Positions 8,386 to 13,438 of a stretch of DNA of 13,438 bases are shown in pieces. Made by a program: the position numbers and the translations under genes. Position 1 is the first letter of the stretch, and every line of letters starts with the position of its first letter. This DNA is from Methanoregulaceae archaeon (lineage in GTDB: Archaea; Halobacteriota; Methanomicrobia; Methanomicrobiales; Methanospirillaceae), in NCBI GenBank assembly GCA_025453715.1, contig JALOPT010000082.1, positions 1 to 13,438 on the forward strand. Direction: 5' to 3'. The notes under the pieces were generated by a model, which saw only the letters and a program-made list of their open reading frames with translations, ran no database searches and had not been told where the DNA came from.

Positions 8386-8670
8386 TCAGGTGCCGGCACA
8401 GGACCGCCTTTTTATTGAAGGACGGTTCAGGCACTCAGGTTTCTTCTCATCCTGTTTTGCACCATCCGGGTCATCCCTGCGGTACCTGACCTGGCGTGCA
8501 TCTTCAAAGTTCCATTCCTCCGCGATTAAGCGGTTCTCCCGTAATTTCTGGATGGCATACCTGACCGTGCGGGGAGAAAGCCCGGTCAGATTGATAATCT
8601 CCTTGTTCGTGAAGGCTTTGCCTGCACTGAGCAGCGAGAGCACTATCCATGAGGAAGGTGGCAGTTTCAT
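8386..8670 (-). CDS. Small winged helix-turn-helix transcription regulator
   Basis: A 94-aa protein whose residues 5-66 form a MarR/ArsR-like winged helix. The first helix (about 6-16) leads into the helix-turn-helix at 22-49 (NKEIINLTGLSPRTVRYAIQ, then a KLRENRLI helix end), and EEWNFEDARQVRYRR (51-65) is the wing. Residues 67-94 are a charged, probably disordered tail with C80 and C91; this is unlike the core and is the part overlapped by another open frame. The start is well supported: GAGGAG ends 8 nt before the ATG, the best ribosome binding site in the window. It lies upstream of nothing obvious on its own strand within 450 bp and may regulate itself or a distant gene; the repeats upstream are candidate sites. 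Confidence 0.82.
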   Translation of the reverse strand: MKLPPSSWIVLSLLSAGKAFTNKEIINLTGLSPRTVRYAIQKLRENRLIAEEWNFEDARQVRYRRDDPDGAKQDEKKPECLNRPSIKRRSCAGT

Positions 8671-8757
8671 TGTTTCTTCTCCTCGGAATCAGCCGGCGCC
8701 GGGACTTGCGGTATCCCGGACGCTGCGGCGGTATTGTATGGGTACTAAGAAGATCCC

Positions 8758-8834
8758 GGGTATAAAAAAATAAGAAGATATATGGGGTTCATTGGTTGAA
8801 CCACACGGTTATAGCCTGTTATATGCTCAACCAA
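8758..8834 (-). promoter_or_regulatory. Promoter and repeat-rich candidate operator of the regulator gene
   Basis: On the minus strand TTTTTTTATACC (8770-8759) is a good TATA box, predicting a start near 8738 and a leader of about 70 nt. Just upstream (8792-8834) lie nested repeats: outer inverted arms TTGGTTGA (8792-8799) and TCAACCAA (8827-8834), a palindrome TGGTTGAACCA (8793-8803), and two copies of GTTATA (8808-8813, 8818-8823) exactly 10 bp apart. Such an arrangement is typical of a protein binding site. The T5 and T7 tracts here could also end thiI transcripts. Confidence 0.5.
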
Positions 8835-8934
8835 AAAGGATTTTAACCCCTTTTTTCCCAATGATGTGCGTGAGAACACTCCACGCATAACAGGTGTCCA
8901 GACTCCGGAGGGCAGGCAGGTACCCCGACCTGTT

Positions 8935-10173
8935 TCAGATGGCAGGGGCAGGTTCATAATCCGGCTTTTCATGCACGGTGATTTCACCATTCAGTGCAGT
9001 TACCACCCTGATACGTTCCACTGCCTGTGCTATCAGCAGGTCGATATCAATCTTCTCTTCTGCAGTAATAACATCGGCAAGATTGGCCCCGGTTGATGGC
9101 ATTGCCGGCACTGCCTTGCAGCAGAGGTCCCCGGGTTTCTGGTTGAATGTCCCGATCCGGCGGGCGATTGTGACGATGTCTGCCTTATCGTAGGTCACGA
9201 GCGGCCTGATAACCGGGACATGTACAGCAGAGGATATGACCGCGAGGTTGGAGAGTGTCTGTGAAGCGACCTGTCCGAGGTTTTCTCCGGTCACAATCAC
9301 CTCTGCGTGTTCCCCGGGCATGAGATTTGCAGCGACCCTGAGCATGAACCTCTTGCAGATGACGCAGATATAGCGCTGGGGGAAACCTCTGGACATCGCA
9401 TCATAGAGCGGGGAAGAGTCCACAACAAGCATCCGGAGCGGGAACCCCTTTACCCAGAGCGATAACCTCCTGTGATTTTCAATAGCACCTTCGGCAGTTG
9501 CACAGCCGGCCCATTTTCCCGCATCCATGTTAAGGTGGACCATCCCGCACCCCCGCTTCATCATCAGCCAGGATGCGACGGGAGAATCAATGCCGGCTGA
9601 AATCAGGCCCAGTGCATTTCCCTGTGAACCGAACGGGAGGCCTCCCGGAGCCGGTATCCGGTGGTCATAGACGAACCCGCCGTTTTCGCGTGCCTCGACA
9701 AAGACCTCGTATTCCGGGTGGGTGAGGTCAACGACCGCCTCCGGCTGGTCATCGTAGAGCACTCCCCCGATAACCCTCCCGAGTTCCTGGCTGTCCGGGC
9801 CACCTGACCCTTTCTGCCGTTTTGCCCTGACGGCAAACCTCATCCCTGCCTTCAGGTGTTTCTTTCCCAGTGCTCCTGCTGCCCTGCCAAGTTCTTCAGG
9901 TGAGTTTCCGGTGACCGTTGCGACGCTGACATCAACAACCCCGAACACCCTCGCGACCTCGGAAGCAATCTTACGTGGCTCGTCCCCGTAGATGAGTATT
10001 CTTCCCCGGGGGGTTTCATACCGGAAGGACAACCCTGCAGTCTCAAGTGACTTCTTAATATTCCTGATGAGCAGGCCGATGAAATGCCGCTTAACCGGCT
10101 CACTTTTCAGGAAGAGCTCCCCGTAGCGGACCATTACCACTGTTTGTTCTTCCACACGGACCACAGTACCCAC
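8935..10173 (-). CDS. thiI: tRNA 4-thiouridine synthase ThiI (sulfurtransferase)
   Basis: A 412-aa cytosolic enzyme that adenylates U8 of tRNA and inserts sulfur; in bacteria it also serves thiamine synthesis. An N-terminal ferredoxin-like segment (about 14-75) is followed by a THUMP domain (about 76-170) and the PP-loop ATP pyrophosphatase domain. The PP-loop is SAGIDSPVA (192-200), where SGGIDSP is more usual, and VTGENLGQVASQTL (295-308) is also conserved. There is no rhodanese domain; instead it has C270-x2-C273 and C351-C352, matching the conserved CxxC and later cysteine of methanogen ThiI. Homology begins around residue 11, so the GTG start given may be too far upstream. In-frame GTG at 10155 or 10140, or ATG at 10134, are alternatives, and GGAAG lies 8 nt before 10140. 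Confidence 0.94.
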   Translation of the reverse strand: MGTVVRVEEQTVVMVRYGELFLKSEPVKRHFIGLLIRNIKKSLETAGLSFRYETPRGRILIYGDEPRKIASEVARVFGVVDVSVATVTGNSPEELGRAAGALGKKHLKAGMRFAVRAKRQKGSGGPDSQELGRVIGGVLYDDQPEAVVDLTHPEYEVFVEARENGGFVYDHRIPAPGGLPFGSQGNALGLISAGIDSPVASWLMMKRGCGMVHLNMDAGKWAGCATAEGAIENHRRLSLWVKGFPLRMLVVDSSPLYDAMSRGFPQRYICVICKRFMLRVAANLMPGEHAEVIVTGENLGQVASQTLSNLAVISSAVHVPVIRPLVTYDKADIVTIARRIGTFNQKPGDLCCKAVPAMPSTGANLADVITAEEKIDIDLLIAQAVERIRVVTALNGEITVHEKPDYEPAPAI

Positions 10174-10179
10174 AAGTCC

Positions 10180-10197
10180 CAGGGATTTTCGTCCCTG
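10180..10197 (-). repeat. Short hairpin immediately upstream of thiI
   Basis: CAGGGA (10180-10185) and TCCCTG (10192-10197) are perfect 6-bp inverted arms around a 6-nt loop. The hairpin begins 7 nt before the first possible thiI start. In a transcript it would sit in the leader and could limit initiation at that start, favouring one of the downstream starts. It may also be chance. Confidence 0.35.
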
Positions 10198-10312
10198 TCT
10201 TCCGGGATTGTATGTAACTTATCTGCCTTGTAAGTTTGTCCCGAAATACTGTGGAAAGACTTTATTGCCCGGGTTTGTTGCTGGTCCTTAACGATTCATT
10301 CTCCCCTTCGTC

Positions 10313-10329
10313 TCACACCATGTGATGGT
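10313..10329. repeat. Overlapping palindromes in the thiI / DUF2150 divergent gap
   Basis: Two perfect 5-bp inverted repeats overlap: TCACA-CCA-TGTGA (10313-10325) and ACCAT-GTG-ATGGT (10317-10329). They lie about midway in the 251-bp region between the two divergent genes, a place where an operator could act on either promoter. No regulator can be assigned. The rest of the gap (10198-10400) holds AT-rich promoter-like patches and no open frame of note. Confidence 0.35.
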
Positions 10330-10390
10330 ACGGTCGCAGGGTCCCTGAAATCCTGCCCGGCTTATTGGATTTTATCAGCTCTATACAGAA

Positions 10391-10402
10391 AATTCTTTAA
10401 TT
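10391..10402 (+). promoter_or_regulatory. TATA-like element for the DUF2150-like gene
   Basis: AATTCTTTAATT lies 23-34 nt before the ATG at 10425. Archaeal spacing would start the transcript at or next to the ATG, giving a leaderless mRNA; no Shine-Dalgarno precedes that ATG, which agrees. Confidence 0.4.
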
Positions 10403-10424
10403 GGCGAGAATTAAGTTGTACAGA

Positions 10425-11057
10425 ATGGCAAAAAAAGCAAAATCGGCCGCTCCGCCTGAGCCGATGAAACTGTTCTATATATTCTACAACCAGGAACGCT
10501 GGGACAACTGGTTGAACCGCCTGAGAGAGTCTGATTTCGAGGTGGCTGAAGATGCCGAAGAGATGCCCGAAGGGTTCCGGGCGCTCTATAATTTTGGCCA
10601 GGATATCACCGTATCTGTCCTGAAAATTATTAAACTCTACCAGAACGGCCGGTTCCCGAAGGAAGAGACCCTTGATCGGCTTGCCCAGGTGGAAGCGGTC
10701 ATTATGTCCGAGGCCCCGCAGGACCAGATCGAAGAGATCGTCGAATCGCTCCAGCTCTCCATGCTTGTCCTTTTCGCTTCCTGCCGGATGTTTATTGAGG
10801 GTGGATACCCGACAGATATCAAGGTCCTCGTAAAGGAAGGGAGAAAAATGATCGATGAGGACATGGAAAAAGCCCTTGAAATTGCCGCAAATATCGGCGC
10901 CAATGTTATCAACGGGGCTACATGCTGCGGGAAATATGTCAAGGATGATATCGAGCAGCCAACCCTGTTTGACGAATGGTTAATCGAGATCGAGACGATG
11001 AACGAGTCGATGACAACCCTGAAAAACTTTGACGAGGAAACCGGAGAAGAGAGTTGA
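10425..11057 (+). CDS. DUF2150-like archaeal conserved protein
   Basis: A 210-aa soluble, acidic, mainly helical protein. The N-terminal FYIFYNQERWDNWLNRL (17-33) and the overall pattern resemble the archaeal DUF2150 family, which has no known function; this assignment is from memory of the family. After a basic, Ala/Pro-rich leader (1-13) come several amphipathic helices (about 60-75, 80-95, 100-127, 132-160). A Cys pair, C167-C168, sits in GATCCGKYV, and the C-terminus is strongly acidic. An in-frame TTG at 10401 would add eight residues, but ATG at 10425 fits a leaderless start better. It ends directly against the next gene with no gap, so the two are very likely an operon. Confidence 0.7.
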   Translation: MAKKAKSAAPPEPMKLFYIFYNQERWDNWLNRLRESDFEVAEDAEEMPEGFRALYNFGQDITVSVLKIIKLYQNGRFPKEETLDRLAQVEAVIMSEAPQDQIEEIVESLQLSMLVLFASCRMFIEGGYPTDIKVLVKEGRKMIDEDMEKALEIAANIGANVINGATCCGKYVKDDIEQPTLFDEWLIEIETMNESMTTLKNFDEETGEES

Positions 11058-11375
11058 TTGCTGAAAAAGCACGGTTCAGAAGCGCAAAAAAGATCGAACG
11101 CCTTGTGGGGTACAAAAGAGTCCCCCCTCTGTGACTGCCCGGCAAAAAAATTTGCCACCCTTGTCATTGAACTCCGTGAAAGGGGCCTCGAACACCGCCA
11201 GATCAGCAATTACCTGCTTGACGAATACGGGATCGAGATGTACCCTACAGATCTCCTGTCGTTTCTTGAGGATTCTGTCCATGTACTGGAAGCGATCCGT
11301 GATATTGCAGGACTCGATAAACGGGTCGAACTTGAGCAGAAGGCAGACGAGCATATCGCTCTGATTGCACGCTGA
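11058..11375 (+). CDS. Small CxC protein of unknown function, coupled to the DUF2150-like gene
   Basis: A 105-aa protein that I do not recognise. The start is TTG, immediately after the TGA of the gene before it, so translation probably restarts by coupling; GGAG lies 11 nt upstream and there is no in-frame ATG in the N-terminal half. A Cys pair, C25 and C27 (SPLCDCPAKK), is followed by helices. Residues 33-71 (LVIELRERGLEHRQIS, then a YGIEMYPTDLLSFL segment) could form a helix-turn-helix-like unit, as in small DNA-binding proteins. The last third (72-105) is an amphipathic, possibly coiled-coil helix. Adjacency suggests it works with the DUF2150-like protein. A T-rich stretch after its stop may end the transcript. 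Confidence 0.65.
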   Translation: MLKKHGSEAQKRSNALWGTKESPLCDCPAKKFATLVIELRERGLEHRQISNYLLDEYGIEMYPTDLLSFLEDSVHVLEAIRDIAGLDKRVELEQKADEHIALIAR

Positions 11376-11553
11376 CTCCCTTATTTCTTCCCGGTGTCTA
11401 TTTTACCGTAATGCTTACAGGACTGGGAATTCTGCCCGGCTAATGCAGGACTATTGGCAAGGTTCGTACTGGCACCCCGGTACCTGTGAACTGACACCGG
11501 AAACGAAAGCTCATCATCCTTGCGACAGATATGGAAGAAGGAGTACCGTTCAC
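11376..11553 (+). promoter_or_regulatory. Gap before the methylase unit, with ribosome binding site
   Basis: This 178-bp gap contains CTTATTTCTTCC and CTATTTTACC (about 11379-11410), which could act as a weak terminator for the upstream pair or as a promoter for what follows. AAGGAG at 11538-11543 lies 10 nt before the ATG at 11554 and sets that start. The same frame is open back to 11365, but the codons upstream of 11554 encode a sequence rich in Cys, His, Arg and Tyr, unlike the acidic protein that follows. Confidence 0.4.
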
Positions 11554-11895
11554 ATGGCACGCGAACTTGATGAGAGGGATATTAAAATCCTGCGTACTCT
11601 TGCTCCGGAATGCGAAGAACTGGTCTGCTCAGGTTCAGGAGTTGAGTTTCGTTCAATTCTCCCGCCTGTTGCGAACCATTATTCAAGGAGTGAAGAGGAC
11701 TTCAAACACCGCCTGATGAGGCTCACAGATGATGACCTTTCTTACCTCGTTGGAAAAATGCGGACCGGGGACGAGAGCGTTACCTGTGTTCCCCCGGAAT
11801 ATGCCGATGTCCTGATCGGGGAAATTGCTTCCCGCGAAGGAAAAGAAGTCGCTGATGAGGTCCTTAACATATACGAGACTGCTGATGAATGCTAG
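11554..11895 (+). CDS. 113-aa acidic protein of unknown function, overlapping the methylase gene
   Basis: I do not recognise this protein. It is 113 aa, acidic and probably helical, with four cysteines (C20, C25, C78 and the C-terminal C113). The N-terminal ARELDERDIKILRTLAPECE and the central EEDFKHRLMRLTDDDLSYLV (47-66) look like two helix bundles, and a VPPEYADVLIGEIASREG segment (79-96) follows. The start is chosen by the AAGGAG site and by a change in composition; a longer frame to 11365 exists but looks non-coding. Its stop overlaps the start of the methylase by 7 bp, so the two are translationally coupled. That makes it a likely partner or regulator of the methylase; this is inference from position only. 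Confidence 0.65.
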   Translation: MARELDERDIKILRTLAPECEELVCSGSGVEFRSILPPVANHYSRSEEDFKHRLMRLTDDDLSYLVGKMRTGDESVTCVPPEYADVLIGEIASREGKEVADEVLNIYETADEC

Positions 11896-13438
11896 AAGGA
11901 AATGGAGATAAGGATGAAATCCCGGCAACGGTGACGAGCCGGATCAGGGAAGTCCTTGCACGGAATATTGCTGCCCGTAACCACGGGCTTTCGCCCCGGC
12001 AGTTTACCGGAGCAGTCACAACCCTCCACTCATCCCTTATTGCGGCACGGCTTTTCGAAGAGGCAGGTTTTTTCCCGGCTGGTTTCGTTGATGAGGAGAC
12101 CCGGAAAAAAGGCCTTATCGAAGGGCTGTCATCGCTGTTCGGGGCCTCCGGGGGAGAAGATGAGTTTCCCCTACCCGGGTTGAATGGTATAGAGGCCCAT
12201 CCCTGGCCATCTCTTTCAGCCTGCAAAAATATCGTGATTGGCCCGGATGCCACAAGCAGGGTGGTCTTGTTAACCCACGAGAAAAAATTTTATGATGAAT
12301 GGGAAGATCCATGGTCAGATACACATGAACGCTCGCTCCTTGCCTTCCTGCGGTGTTCAGCCCGGCTTTCCCATGACGGATGCATGGTCATCGCGGAACA
12401 TTCCCACTGTTATACCGGTCCCGGGGTATCCCCTCTCCCACCCCCGTTCATTCTGAAGATTGCGAGTGACCTGGTCCTGCCCAGGCTGGCTGGAAAGACC
12501 CCGAAAAATGCTGGAATGCGGCTGATTGACCCTGCCTGCGGGACAGGACGTATCCTCCTGGCAATGTACCAGGTCGTTTCAGGCTGGCACCTTGCATGGT
12601 ACCGGGAACACCTTGTCCCGCTTCTCGAAGAAGGTCGTGACCCGGCCTCAAGAAAAGTGCAGGCACTTCTCCCGTTTGTTGTCTCAGCCGATACCCGTGC
12701 AGGGTACAGGCGGTTCGGCACTCTTCCTCTTCCGGTGTACCAGTTGCAGGATGGCAGGTGGGAGCTCACAGGGGATGAAAAAGTCCGTATTCTCGGGGAC
12801 TCGCTGTATGGCATTGACAGCGACCCGGGAGCTGTTGAAGTCACCCGCCTGTCCCTCCTGTCGGATCTCCTGAAAAGCACCGGGGACCGGAACACGGGGT
12901 ATGCCAGTCCCGTGATTTTAAGGAAAATCCTTGCACGAAATATCAGGTACGGGAGTATCCTGATTGGAAAGGACTATGAAGAACAGCATTCATTGTTGCC
13001 CGGCCAGGGGGTGGACCGCCCGGTACCGGGTATTCCGACCGGCGATGAATGTCCAGAGGCGGTGTCCGATGGCGGGTTTACCTGTGTATGCTCCCTGTTC
13101 CCGTCCCTGCTCCCTTTTTCCGGCAAAGACCTGCAGGACTATCTCTGCCGTCACTATAAGTCGGGAAAACCAGGAGATGCGACCCCGTATTACCTTGAGT
13201 CCGGGCTCCGGCTGACCCGGCCTGGGGGCGTCCTCTGCGGGATTGTTACCGGTGGCTGGCAGCGGTCAAAGGGTGCTGCCCTTTTCCGCGGGTGGCTTGC
13301 CGATGGTTACCAGGTAGAAAGTATCACCGGCCTTGGTCACCTCCCGGTTTTCGCCGGTATGCGTGATCCCATGGTCATTACCATCAGTAATCATCCACCG
13401 GGGCATCCGGTCCGCGTATGCGATGCGGTTGAACCCAT
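11889..13438 (+). CDS. Eco57I/type IIG-like N6-adenine DNA methylase with degenerate catalytic motif (partial)
   Basis: The frame is open for 516 codons to the window edge. An N-terminal helical region (1-200) includes LFEEAGFF (55-62), like the first domain of PglX/Eco57I methylases, and CYTGPGVSPLPPPFILKIA (174-192), at the place where related enzymes have their YTP motif. The SAM-binding core follows: motif I DPACGTGRIL (214-223), GIDSDPGAVEVTRLSLL (308-324), and NIRYGSILIG (351-360). The catalytic motif, normally NPPY after a GFDVVIG-like strand, reads LFPS (403-406). The downstream family pattern is kept: KDLQDYLCRHYKS (413-425), LRLTRPGGVLCGIVTGGW (440-457) and LPVFAG (485-490). It therefore probably binds SAM and DNA but may not methylate. 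Start ATG overlaps the previous stop; no strong ribosome binding site precedes it. Confidence 0.85.
   Translation, partial: MLEGNGDKDEIPATVTSRIREVLARNIAARNHGLSPRQFTGAVTTLHSSLIAARLFEEAGFFPAGFVDEETRKKGLIEGLSSLFGASGGEDEFPLPGLNGIEAHPWPSLSACKNIVIGPDATSRVVLLTHEKKFYDEWEDPWSDTHERSLLAFLRCSARLSHDGCMVIAEHSHCYTGPGVSPLPPPFILKIASDLVLPRLAGKTPKNAGMRLIDPACGTGRILLAMYQVVSGWHLAWYREHLVPLLEEGRDPASRKVQALLPFVVSADTRAGYRRFGTLPLPVYQLQDGRWELTGDEKVRILGDSLYGIDSDPGAVEVTRLSLLSDLLKSTGDRNTGYASPVILRKILARNIRYGSILIGKDYEEQHSLLPGQGVDRPVPGIPTGDECPEAVSDGGFTCVCSLFPSLLPFSGKDLQDYLCRHYKSGKPGDATPYYLESGLRLTRPGGVLCGIVTGGWQRSKGAALFRGWLADGYQVESITGLGHLPVFAGMRDPMVITISNHPPGHPVRVCDAVEP

Noticed and set aside
8273..8773. 166-codon open frame on the plus strand
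   Set aside because: It runs antisense to the winged-helix gene, has no ribosome binding site or domain, and its composition is that of a reverse-strand shadow.
10637..11209. 190-codon minus-strand frame rich in Ser
   Set aside because: It is antisense to the DUF2150-like and CxC genes; the Ser-rich, low-complexity product is typical of an antisense shadow.
11365..11553. N-terminal extension of the 113-aa protein by 63 codons
   Set aside because: The extension is Cys/His/Arg/Tyr-rich and unlike the acidic body, while AAGGAG directs initiation at 11554.
12410..12895. 161-codon minus-strand frame, Arg/Ser rich
   Set aside because: It lies opposite the methylase motif I region, whose plus-strand frame has clear conserved motifs.
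13432..13438. End of the methylase gene within the window
   Set aside because: No stop codon occurs; the frame simply reaches the edge, so the gene is partial rather than truncated.

Overview
The window looks like chromosomal DNA of a methanogenic euryarchaeon, most likely Methanomicrobiales (Methanoregula/Methanosphaerula-like). This rests on protein style only: a soluble receiver-multi-PAS histidine kinase with an RHDLLNQL-type H-box, an archaeal-type ThiI with a CxxC motif and no rhodanese domain, a DUF2150-like protein, AT-rich TATA-like elements upstream of genes, and several starts without a Shine-Dalgarno sequence. No database search was possible. I see no tRNA, rRNA, CRISPR array, insertion sequence or phage gene.

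Left block (1-6720, all minus strand). A large signalling kinase (receiver, seven PAS, one GAF, H-box, start of the ATPase domain) runs off the left edge. Upstream of it lie a class I SAM-dependent methyltransferase and a two-gene ABC-2 exporter whose ATPase and permease genes overlap by 4 bp. The kinase has its own TATA-rich upstream region. The methyltransferase follows the permease by 70 bp and may be cotranscribed with it.

Middle block (6721-10400). A divergent promoter region separates the exporter from msrA (peptide methionine sulfoxide reductase, plus strand). Next come a YkgJ-type cysteine-cluster protein (plus), a gene-poor stretch (7936-8385), a small winged-helix regulator (minus) with a structured upstream region that looks like an operator, and thiI (minus), the tRNA 4-thiouridine synthase.

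Right block (10401-13438, plus strand). A DUF2150-like protein is followed immediately by a small CxC protein. After a 178-bp gap come a 113-aa acidic protein and, overlapping it by 7 bp, an Eco57I/type IIG-like N6-adenine DNA methylase that runs off the right edge. This methylase is the most unusual object here. Its SAM-binding motif (DPACGTG) and the flanking family signatures are intact, but the catalytic (N/D)PP(Y/F) motif reads LFPS, so it looks like a SAM-binding pseudo-methyltransferase, translationally coupled to a small partner protein.
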